DNA from: Siphonodentalium dalli
Taxonomy: Eukaryota; Mollusca; Scaphopoda; Gadilida; Siphonodentaliidae
NCBI GenBank assembly: GCA_032622095.1
Contig: CP136066.1
Span: 170,448,664 to 170,512,663, forward strand
Length of the DNA stretch: 64,000 nt
Direction of reading: 5' to 3'
Shown: one piece after another, positions 1 through 12,700 of the stretch
How positions within the stretch are numbered: the stretch's first letter is position 1
Layout of the letters: each line of letters begins with the position of its first letter
Program-made: the position numbers and the translations under genes
The notes under the pieces: model-generated
Databases searched by the model: none
The model's input: only the letters and a program-made list of their open reading frames with translations
Told to the model about the DNA's origin: nothing

Positions 1-681
1 AAACTGCTTGAGATATAATGTATTACCCATATATACCTGAAATACATGGATATATGTACAGGATGCGTGGCACTGGGGGTATGTCTGTGGTGGCAGGTGG
101 CAGCGAAAGAGTTAAACAGTGTGAATGGCAAACATCAGTTTAATACCTCACTATATTTAATATAATCATTCCATTTTCCGTCCTTTCATTTGCTTAGCTT
201 TAAGAGGAACAACCTCGATGTTATTTTAGAAGTAGGATACTTCAATGCATATATTTTATTTTATACACTTTCGCAGTTTTATTTCACTACTTGTCTGTTG
301 TTTTGTTTTCTTTATTGGTTCGCAGTTTCAATTATAATGATTCCACAATTAATTGAGCCTTCTAGTCTTGATTTCGGGGATCCCAGATGTATGTCTGAAC
401 TGGCCGCTGGAAATAAAAAATAAAAATAAAAACCGCCCTCCCTCATTCATTTGAAAAAAAAATTGCCTGAGAATCAATTCATTAATTTTGTTTGGCCTAA
501 TGGATTGATAAATGTGTCATCAAATAAATGAATGAAACACTGCGGAAATGACAATTTTCTTGAGCAAAGAACAAAGTGTTTATGTCCGCTTGTCCGACAG
601 ATGATCAAATTCATCTCATTGACATAAACAGCTTAAGCAAGGCACACATAACATATTCGATAGATATTATCGTATACATAC
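1..681. other. TTC27 intron, AT-rich
   Basis: This is the intron after the last visible TTC27 exon. I see no coding exon or clear repeat, only A-rich runs and a short ORF at 190-423 with no recognisable content. Confidence 0.5.
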
Positions 682-748
682 AGTGAGATATGCCTCGACC
701 TCCTCTTCCAGTAATCTCTCTTGTGCTCTGTTTCTACGATGGTCCTCC
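682..748 (-). CDS. TTC27: TTC27 coding exon (last one in the window)
   Basis: This exon has 67 nt and encodes EDHRRNRAQERLLEEEVEAY followed by LT. The acceptor is TTTTCGTAG and the donor is ACT|GTATGT. It joins the previous exon through a split Leu codon and ends in phase 0. The rest of the gene is to the left of the window. Confidence 0.8.
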
Positions 749-3700
749 CTACGAAAAATAAAAGACGACATTGTCAACATATTGAGGAATGGTGGTCTTC
801 TATGATGCAAATGTCAACTGGCTAAGAATTATTCAAACTATTCCTTTTTGAATCATCATATTGCATCGACGAGATGGAACCAGGAAGCAATATCCAATGG
901 TGAACTAAATTAACAGGGGAATCCATGGATTATGTTAATTTATCAGTGTATTACAGTAACGGCCTAAATAATCGACTCCTTAACTACAGCAGAATTATGG
1001 ATAATTTTTCAGGATTTAGTTGGAAATATGGCTTGTTGTCATTCATCAGAAAGTTCTCACTGAGAGCTTTACGATGAATGGCAACAAGCCATATTTCCGA
1101 CTAAATCCTGAAAAATTATCCATAATTCTGCTGTGGTTAAGGAGTCGATTATTTAGGGCATTACCAGGGGGGGACCGGAAAAAAACTGCGGGACACAACG
1201 TACCGGGGGGTGGGGGGGTACCTAGGCGTAAAAAATTTACACGTAAATTTTTTCCTTATTCATTTAGGGGGGGCGGTTGTCGGAAAAAATTTGCATGTAA
1301 TTTTTTTCCAAATATGTATTTTCAGACTCACAACTTCAATTTTCTCTCATTTTATAGAATATGGATTAACCTTAATATCCAAATCATATATACATGAGTA
1401 GTACAATCCACCTAAAATAATTTTGGATAACCACTGTCTTGGTTTACATGTGATATTGACCCCATTAACCCTCTAAATAATGCCGACTATGTCAGTGTCT
1501 ACCAGTCGAATGCAGAATTTTACCCTGCGATCGCTTATCTGGCAAATTTTTACTGCAGAACTATCCCATGTATTAAACAATTTCTCTTCCAATGTTATCA
1601 GAAAACAGTTATATGCTGGTATCTCACTCATCTCATTTGCATCTTTTTCAAAGTCGAGGTAATGACTAGTTGTCATTTTTTAAAGTGCATACAAAGCGTT
1701 GCGATCACCAATAGACAATGACCATTTTAGTCATAATAATCTAAACTAAGTTTTTCTGGGGGGGGGGGGGGGGGGCAAATGGTCAGTGGAAAGGAAAAAA
1801 ACTGCAGTTTTTGCTGTTTGGGGGGGGTACCCAAACCGAAGAAAACAGTTTTTTCCACCCTGCGTCTGCAGTTTTTTTCCGCCCCCCCCCCCCCCTGGCA
1901 TTACTGTAATATTCCACTATTTTATGGTAATATTTACGGTACCATCCAGCCTGATGGGAGTTCCAGGAGAATGATGTGATGAATTGGTAGAACCAAATGT
2001 GGATCATCTGTAGTCATTATATTTCTATGAATTATGTTAACTCAGGTGGAATGCATCTTAGTCAATTTAGGGCAATCATTAAGGACACCTACACCCTCGC
2101 TCATCACAAATGTATCACTTTCTTATGTAAATGATAATTTGTCTTATTATTTCAATTCAATAAATATCTGCTGGAATGGTCAATTCTTCATTATGTTGAT
2201 AAAATAAGGCAGATAGCAGACATAAATCACCATATGAATTGTCATTAATATGTAGAAATGTCCTATAAATAAATCAATGGGAACCAGACTACGGATCAGC
2301 AAACATCCAATTGTTAGATGGTTAAAATAACTCACAAAACACCCAAGAGTAGAACGAGTTCTTGTGGAGTGAGATTTGGCATGAACTTTTCATCAGCGTC
2401 GGTGAAGTTTATTTCATTCAGAACATCCTCATCCTCCAAACTGAGATTCTGTAAAAGTGAAAGCAAAGTGAATTGTTACTACAGAAACAAATAGTCAATG
2501 ATGTACATGTAGTTATAATTGTCATGACAGGAGCTGTGCTGGTTAAAGACCAAGTGGCATTGCATTCATTCTCTTATATATGCGAGTCGACCATAGGTCG
2601 CCTCGCATATGTAAGAGAATGCATTGACCTAACAATTTTTCTTACATTCTTTAACAATTTTTATGACTAAAGGCCTTCGATATTTCTGTATTGGTGAACT
2701 ATCAATGATGAATATAAGAACAAAGTTTATCTAATCCTCTATGTTCTTATTGTTGGTGATGTTTTTTTTAATAGACTTATATATTTTTTGTACATGTATC
2801 CACTGCGAGTGTCTTGCTTAATTGGGTCCCATTAATATTTTTCAACGTCAAAGTTTCCGCAGTTCAATCTTGTTCAATCAACAATTTCAGTCTATTTCTT
2901 ATTTTGCTTTGGACTTACCAATCTGATCATCCTTCATCATAGTAAATCATTTCTCATTCAAAATAATGTATGGAAATATTGCTGAAATGGACATCAATCA
3001 AAAACATTTTCTCTCAGGCATTACATTCACCAAGAGAGGGAAAAACTCACCTTAGGAACAGAAAACTTCTCGTTTTCCATCATCGTTTCTGTATTTTCCA
3101 ATCTTGAGACCTTAAGAACCAATTGAGCTTTATCTTCTTGTTGAAATTTTGTCCTTTTTCCCATAGCACCTGCAATATAATTTAATATAATTATTCAAAT
3201 CAAATTATCACACTATTAACAAGGAAATAATTTATGAAGTATTAAAAAGGTTGAAAAACTCATGTCAAAAACTGTGAGTGAACCAGATTGCGTGCAATTG
3301 TTAACAGTGTATGAAACCTCAGATACAAAAAATATTAAAATCCATTCATAAACATCTAAGATATAGAGGATATGGTCATCTAATCATCAATCATCCCTTG
3401 CCAGACAATAAGTTAAAGGTACTCAATCTGATTCGATGGTCACCATATCATCAGATTCCAACAACAACAACATTTTTTTAAACGCCGCTTCAGTTATCAG
3501 AATCGAGTAATTGCCCAAAGATAATGCTAACCAAAGTCATCTATAGTATAAAATTGTCAAAAAACCTGTTATTTATCAACATTTTGTTCAAAAAACTTTT
3601 GCCGGTTTGTCAAATATATGACACAAAAAAGCCACTTGATTTTAGAGTTATCCATCTTCATCCGCAATTTGGTCCGAGACCATGTTCTCGTCGACTGTTT

Positions 3701-6700
3701 ACTGGGCCACTTAAAAATTATCGGTGGTGAAATATAATAGATTTCAAACATCGATATCTGATCACTCTGAGCTTTGTTGGGTGGGTTCCTACCATCACCC
3801 TCAACCGGTAGATAATATAGAGCGTTCTCAATTATAAAATTTTGTCATCCTTATCAAATATTACTTATGAATGATTGTGCAGATTTTTGCGATGCCTCTG
3901 CCATACAAATGCTGTTGATTAGGAGTATTTTTCAATATTCTTTTGTATGGTAAGATGAAAATTGGTTAAGGAAATTTTGTCAAATTTGATGTCAAATTGG
4001 ACAGGGCTAGACGTGTCTCACCTGTTAGTTCTATCGACAGGCCAGATATTTTCTTGGCACTGGCAAAATGTTCCAAGGCTTTCTTGTACTCGAAGTATGT
4101 GTGGCACATATTACCAGCTTCTATATGGAACATCATCTCCAGGCTGCAATAACATTATTTTAAAATGACTTTGCTAAACTCACATGAATTTCTCGGATTT
4201 TGATTTGCTTAATACAGCTACTGTTATATATTTCAGGAACTGTCCTCGTGCACTATTACTAAGGAGAATTATATTACTGGGTATGTGATGTACCCAGTAT
4301 ATGTATAACCTCATACACACACATATAAAAACATAATTAACATGAGTAATGTTTAGAGGTGTCTTAGAGCAAGTAATCTGTTAAGCGCTATATAAAACCA
4401 TCAGTCATAAATAACCAATCATCCACAAAGAATGACTACAACTCAGCTGATGAGAGAACTTTGTCAGATCTTCAATATTAAAATTTTAAATGAAATGTCT
4501 GGCAAAATCCAGCTTGCTTATGACAGCCCTCGAAATTAGGAAATATATCCCATGGCAAATATAATGCTGTGGCGGGCTAGATTCCACATGTTGACACGGC
4601 ATTTCCCACAACATTGCTTAATGCTGAGGACTGCTTATGATATGAGAAGAAAGATACAAGTAATTCCAACCTTCTGTTGTCATTCATCAGTTCTTTGTTC
4701 TCGAGTACTGTAAATGCAAAAGGAAATTACTTTAATAAAAGTGACTCAGTTTTATCTTCAGGCTCAGCCTATAAACTACTGGACAGAGGTTCATCTCAAT
4801 GCTAAACTGTGACAATAAGTGATAGCATCGATAATGTCGGAAATCAAGACAATTAGTGGACGAACATCAGCACCACATGCACAGCTGTTTTGTTCAGTTC
4901 TCAAATAAACATGACTACAGTTAACTACTAGATTGTAAATTCTGGCAACAAAATGATTGACTGCAGTAAAGTCTGTATTCCGTAGTACATGTACAGTAAT
5001 ACTGATTCATCTTGAAGTTTAATTTGAGGGTAAGTTTCCTTATCAGCTAGCCCAGGTATGTATATGTATAACGTTTTTGAATGTATACATGTATAGTCAT
5101 TCTTTTAAAGAATTTATAGCGTTTGTACCTTCATTCATGAGTTCGATCGCGGCAGCCTTGAGTGTTGGTGATTTGTCTTCCAAAATCTGTTGATGGATCG
5201 CAATACATCTCAGCTGCCACAACTTACTCGTCTGCAATAAATTAGTAATATACTGGTATATCAATTAAATTGTGTATAATTAAGTTATCTAAATATATAC
5301 CGGTATATCAATTAAATTGTGTATAATTAAGGCAATGAGTAATATATAGAGAGCAATCAATTGGTTCCGAGAATTACGTTAAATAATTCACTAGAGGAAA
5401 GAGACGTCGGTAAGAAACGAGTGCGCACAAGTTTCTTACCTAAACATCTCTCGCCTCGAGTGAATTATTTAACGTAATTCTCGGAAACAATTGATTACTC
5501 TATTTATTACACTTCTGCATCAATTTGGTTCGCCAAATATGATTAAAACACCAAGAATTAATGCATGAAAGTCCTGATGTGGAGAAAGATAACCATAGAA
5601 AATTCAGTCTAGATCAGTAAGCGACGTAACGTCAATGACGTCACAAGAAATAACATAATTCACTAGTGACATTACCATTTATAATTAACGGCGTTTTCTA
5701 TGGAAATCGTGCACAGGAGTGTAACAAATAAATATAAAGCTATAACCTGCTTGGGTATCTGTACAAGAAATACAGACCAAGGTGCGTAGCGAATGATGGG
5801 TTGTTTAACTTTTGTTTTTTAACCCTTTACCCAACAAAACGGCCAAAAACGCCCAAATAAAGCTTCAACAGCCTAAAATATCTTTGGTCTGTCTCAATAA
5901 CACCATACAAATATATATATCATTGGAACCGGTTCATTGACCACATTGTGAGGGTTACAGTTATGCCCAATGCATTCTCTTATATATGCCCATAGGTCGC
6001 CTCGCATATATAAGAGAATGCATTGGCCTAAACAAATTCTTTTTTAACACTTTTTACCATTTTTTCTTACATTCTTTAACAATTTTATAATTTTTTCTTA
6101 CATTTTTTAACAATTTTTATAATATTTGTCTACATTCTTTGACAATTTTATCATTTTTAATATGTGTTAAGCCAATGCATTCTCTTATATATGCGAGGCT
6201 ACCTATGGTCGACTCGCATATATAAGAGAATGCATTGGCACAGGGCCGTTCTGTTGGGTAAAGGGTTAAGTAGAAAACATTGTTAGACTGGTCTCACTTC
6301 CAAGTACAGGTATGCTAATTTCATAAATATAATAATTATATTCAGTGACAGCAGTACATCAGTTTTTATGATATTTAGAGGAATACATGTAGCTTAAGTT
6401 TTTAATCTTAAATAACAGTTATTGATCGTATCCAGTGACATCTTGTACTAAGTATTTTTAACTTCTACCTTAAACAGTGCTATAACAAAAAACATTGAAC
6501 CACTATGGAATGGAATTTACATGTGTAGTTGGGATTTATCAATGGTTTAAAGTGCTGATACGACAGATACCCAGTTGTAAGAATCCTACTATATCCATTA
6601 ATATCAGACCACATGTACATAAGGCCATTAAAATAAAATAAATGTGTTCTCAAACAATTAGAGGTCTCAATAAATTTTGAGATGAGGGAGGGAGGCAATT

Positions 6701-9700
6701 TATTTGATTTTTTTCCACAAAATCTGGAAAACATACTCCAGAAAAAAAACCCAGAAAAACTAACAGAAAATATTGTTGGAACAGCTTTCTAAAAGAAAAT
6801 GTCAATGATGAGGAAGGTGCCTGAGAACACAGCATTTGGCCTAATTTACCTTTAAATCACCAAAGCAATTCCCACAGTCAAAGAGCAGAGTTCTGGCGAT
6901 GAGAAGATAGGCTGGGTGCTGAGATAAGTTGTAAACTGCTTCCCCATCGACACTGAGCATCTCCTGTACTGATTGGCTACTAATCTGCAAACAAAGATAC
7001 ATGTGATCACTGATTCATTCGTATCATATATGTACAAATGTCATCACCATCCAATTCTCTATTTCTTACAAAAAAATCCAATAAGTAACAAATGTGGTTC
7101 ATAAAAAACAATTCTAACAACAAACAGATTTTTAAGTAAAATAATTATCATTTGTATGAGTGTCCATGATAATATATGTGAGAAACATACAGTGCTATAC
7201 ATATACAATTAAACATTGATTAAAAAATGTGTTTTCCATCCAAAACTCCACACATGGTTTATTGTTAAAAGTGCAGAAGGAATCCCAATTATTGGGGGAA
7301 AATGTTCAGATAATAATATAATAAGCTCAACAAACTTTTGTTGAACTTATTATCTGAACATTTCCTAAGGATAACTAGCTGAAAAAGCATACAAAGTCTG
7401 TTAACCCTTTGAGTGCCAGGGGCCGATCTCATCGGCCCTAAACCTACAAAATAAGTCTGTTAGAGAATATAAGAATAAATTATTAAAATTGTAAAAAAAA
7501 AAAAAAAAAATTGTTAGGCCAATGCATTCTCTTATATATGCGAGGCGACCTATGGTCGACTCGCATATATAAGAGAATGCATTGGCACAGGGTATATGGG
7601 TTGATACAAAAATCGACCTGGCACTCAAAGGGTTAAACCATTATTACCAAGAAGAACATAAACGTAGAACAAACTTGTTCTTATTGTCAATATTAATAAT
7701 CCTCCAGAGACGAGATTCGGTTTGTTGAAACCAATGTTTGTATATACAGTAATGCTCTAAGTAATTGACTTCTTAACCACAGCAGAATTATGGGTAACTT
7801 TTCAGGTTTAGTCGGAAATATGGCTTGTTGCCATTCATCAGAAACCTCTCCCCGAGAGCTTTCCGATGAATGGCAACAAGCGATATTTCTGACTAAATCC
7901 TGAAAAGTTACCCATAATTCTGCTGTGGTTAAGAAGTCGATTACTTAGAGCATTACTGTAAGTTATTGTAACAGTAGCCAATGTTTACGTTTTCTGTAAT
8001 GAACAATAACTCTAAATACAGACAATGTTGATTACGGTTAGTTACGGGGCAGTGATGATGGTTTACTTTGACTAACGATTATTCGCTGACAGAATTCAAA
8101 TCCCAGATAGACTATCAACTGTACAGTCTGAAGTACATATATGATGACTGAGTTATTGTGACATAACCCTTTACCCAACAGAAAGGCCCTGTGCCAATGC
8201 ATTCTCTTATATATGCGAGTCGACCATAGGTCGCCTCGCATATATAAGAGAATGCATTGGCTTAACACATTTTTTTAGGCCAATGCATTCTCTTATATAT
8301 GCGAGGCGACCTATGGTCGACTCGCATATATAAGAGAATGCATTGGCACAGGGCATAACTGTAACTGTCACAATGTGGTCAAGGAGCCGGTTCCAATGAT
8401 ATCCATATTTGTATGGTTCTATTGAGACAGACCGAAGATATTTTAGGCTGTTGAAGCTTTATTTGGCCGGTTTGTTGGGTAAAGGGTTAAGTGTTTATAA
8501 CCAATTTGATTTGTATATGGGAACCAAAAGTCGAATTACATGTTCCGGAACATTTGATGATTATGATGAATAATGGACCAGCTTCTGTGCCACAGTATAC
8601 TAACTTAACAGCCATTGCAGCACTACACCTTGGAATGGTCTATTATTTATCTGGAGAGGTGTTCAGGAAAAATAAGCAGGTAACGACAGGTAACAAAAGT
8701 GCAGAAGGAATCCTAATTATTGGAGGAAAATGTTCAGATAATAAAATAATAAGTTCATCAATCTTGTCCTTATTGTAATGTCAATATTAATAATCTTCCA
8801 GTGACGAGATTCGGTTCATTGAAACCAATATTTGTAAACCAGTTATTGTAACAGCAGCCAATGCTTATGATTTCTGTAAGGAACAATAACTCTAAAATAC
8901 AGACGATGCTGATTATGATTAGTTACGGAGCACTGATGATGGTTTACTTACACTAACAATTTTGAGATAATGGACCAGCTTCTGTGCCACAGTATACTAA
9001 CTTCACTGCCATTGTTGCACATACGTATATAGATTTCCTTGTGTATATGTTCATGTCAACACTCTAATTTTGTACTTTGTTGTGCTATTGAGTTTTAATA
9101 TAAATCAATCAATCTATATATATAAAACCCGTCGTCTGTGTGTGTAAGGGTGTGTGTATCTGTGTATTTGTGTGTGTGTAACTCGGTCACGCTTTTGGCG
9201 CGTTTATAACTTTTCAACCATGTGTCCAATGTGGCCCAAATTTGTACCACGACATATAGTGTGCCATAAAAGGTGACTCACTAAATTTCACGTCGATTGG
9301 TCAAAGCAAACCTGAGATCTAACATGGTCCCCAAATGCAGCATTTGCACTCAAGTAGACACTATTTCTTATGACGTTTGTCGAAATGACGTCATTGACGT
9401 CAAACGCAAACCAACACTTGCTTTGCTATTGTAGGCGAAACTTCCATGCGCTCTACCAAAGCGTTGTTGGAAATAGGCGCTAAATTGATGTGTCAGTTCA
9501 GGTTCAGTGTGAATATAGGTAACGAATGTTGATTTTGTCGCGGAAGTTCATGTAGCGGGATGTAGAGTCAAGACTCGAACGTTCTATCATCGTTGGGAAT
9601 GGGTGGATGTAGTGGTGTGCAGAGTCAAGACTCAAACGTTCGTCGTTGGGAATTGGTGCTAATATGGTATTTTAATTTGCCAGTTGGGTTTGAACATAAG

Positions 9701-12700
9701 TAAAGAATGCTGTCTTTGATACGAAAGTTGTGCATTGAGAGTGGAATCGAAGGAGTACCGGTATACACGGAAGATGGCGAATGGAGACAGTCTGACCTCC
9801 CGCCAGTGGGTACCGTGAACTCAGTAAATTCGCCGGAACTCAGATGGAAAAAGCACATTCCCGGGACAGGCCTAATAATAGGGCATACAGTGTAAACAAT
9901 ACTGCCGACGCTAATTAATGCTCTTTTAATCTTTCGGTTGAGTGCAAATCTGATACAAGAATAAATGTTTAAAATATCACAATGCGCGAAGCGCACACAG
10001 TTTTAAATTCATATAATGAATTTAAACTCACAAAGGGGCTGCAGACCCCTCCCCCGCTAAATAAAGGTTCCGAATTGAGCCTGTTTCAGTTAGTATAGAT
10101 TAAGTAAAATATCTTGATTGTTGCGTTCCATATATGCGCATGCATATACGTGGGTTGGGAAGATGATGGTGGGGTCAAAAATACAGTTTTATTGAAATAA
10201 AGTGTTCATACAAATGGGCCACGCAGTGCAGGGCGTGTGATCAATAGGCTGCATGTTGAATACAGGGTCCGTTTAAAATGTGCTGCCAGCTCCCAATATG
10301 TGCACGTAGCTCACGCAGTTTAAGACCATATAATATGCGCGAAGTGCAGAAAGGGGCTGTAGGCCCCCCTCTAAATAAAGATTCCGAATTGAGCCTGTTT
10401 CAGTTAGCATAGATAAAGTAAAATGTTTTGATTGTTGCGTTCCATATGTGCATGCATATACATGGGTTGGGGAGATGGGGTGCTGGTAAAAATACAGTTT
10501 TATTGAAATAAAGTGTTCACACAAACGGGCCGCGCAGTGCAGGCGTGTGATCATTAGGCGGCATGCTGAATACAGGTTCCAAAGGGGGTCCGTTCAAAAT
10601 GTGCAGCAAGCTCCTGAATTGAGTATGTTTCAGTTGGTGCATAGTATTTAAATAATATACTGATTTTGTTTCGTTCAATATGTGCATGCGCATATGTGGA
10701 CTGGGTGTGTAGAAATACAGTTTAAGTGAAATAAAGTGTTCCAATGCGCATCCAGTAACAAAAAGAGAAGCATGACCATTCCATGTATCCATGAACGCGG
10801 ACACTAGAAAATAACAAAGAAAACTTACATACCCGTCATTTTGTGACGGGCAACCCCCTAGTCAATAATAGTACGCAAATATTATTTGTAGCAGCATGGG
10901 CAGCATGCAAGTCAAATTACATTATTTTTGCATCAATTTTATAGGAAATACCATGACGAGAATTTTTTTACATCTGATATGCAAATATGTTTTTAGTCAA
11001 TCTATATGCTCATCTTGTAGCACTCAGACATGTTAATATATTATGTGATCGACAGTATTCAATAAAATTACATTCACCTAGTGAGTGACTTCAGGGCCAT
11101 TCACGATCTTTTGACAGGTGTTGAATTTAATGTGTGTTATCATGGCAGAGCCAATGAAAAGATATTTCATTTTACTCAATACTCTTTAAATCAGTTTCCA
11201 GAACTATTTACAAAGTATACCCAGGAGTTCAAAGATTTTAAGCAGTCAAAAAAAAAAAATAATAAAATAAAGGAATAAAATGTGAAACACCATCCAATGA
11301 GATTGTTGACAAGCTACATGTAGGGGAAACATGCCTCAGGTAATGAAAACACATTTATGATATTTATTATGCTGAAAAGATGGCATACTTTACAGGTAAC
11401 AAAGCTAAGTGGATCTCTGTTTGTAGGCGGCCCATTCCAGTTATTCTGCACATACAAATACAAGCAGGCAATACCAACTAACAAAGTCTCAAGCTGCCTG
11501 GAAGAAAAATAAAAATACATAAAAATATGAGAAGGCAGATCATCAACTAACAAAATCTTGAGCTGCCTTGAAGAAAAAAAATACATGCAGATATGAGAAG
11601 GCAACATCAAGTAACAATACCTGGAGTTTCTGGTAGGCAAGCAGATATTATTATCAAACTTGTAGAAGGCTTATAATAAACATACAGAACTGGAATTTTG
11701 CTGCCCAAAAGTATTACATTTTGCTTCCAAAAGTGGTTAATGTAACAAATCCTCGATGGCCAAAAAATGTATGTGCACCCACCTCAGTATATACACGGGG
11801 CGTCATGTGCCCCGCGAGAATCGGTTCGAAATCTGCAGACGACCCAGCGCGAAATCGCACGTGTCTCGGCGCCCTTCCGGTCACAAATGTCAGGGTCGGC
11901 TCCAAACTTATATATAACACACAATGCATACTCCACAATGATTACTAGTATCGAATCAGTAGCTTTTATGGAGTATTATGCGATAAGATAGCATTTGGGT
12001 TCGCATCGGTTTGATCATGCCCCAGTTCCGAATCTGCACGTATTTAGTTTTCGCATTATTTGACCAGTATTTTCGTGCTCGTTGGAGACTTATCACACAT
12101 ATTTTATTTCCATATTTACTAGTAATGACTAGCACCACATATAACACAATTTATACGGCGATATCTTGTTAAATGCACCTTGCTAGGTGACTTCGAAGCA
12201 CAAACTATTATTTTATTTAAAAGGATGTCGTTTTTATGTGTAAACAATAAGTGGGAATACATATACACACCTGGCATTGATCCGATATGACTCGTGTTGC
12301 GCACACGTCGCTAAAATCATAATAGGCCTACTGTCTACATTATATAATGTATCGTCTCAAACTGACACAAGTTTGTTTCTGTTATCTGACCGAATAATGG
12401 TTGTTTATGCCTGTTTGGTGGCTTCGTATGCATGTCCAAGCATACACCATGCATATTGCATAGCAGGATTTAAATTCATTTAACTTGACAAATCTGACAC
12501 CCAAGTAGTGGTGGACTTTTAGAGTACAACGACGACTTCGAATGAGGGACTGGTTGCTTGCTGGTGTCAATTTATCGGATTTCCCCCCTCCTGGCGCACA
12601 CGTGGCAGGAGTCACGTCTACTCAGTTTGAAGGTTTAATGACCAATTTCGATCGTCGGTTGCAGTTATTCAACAATACAATCAATGGATCTTACAACGTG

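Noticed and set aside
2556-8350. Regularly recurring 70-bp palindromes as a CRISPR-like array
   Set aside because: Spacing is irregular, copies lie inside TTAA-flanked MITEs, and the genome is clearly that of an animal.
11081-11100. Minus-strand donor AG|GTGAAT as the missing TTC27 exon
   Set aside because: The required frame ends in TAG at the junction, and the encoded residues do not resemble TTC27.
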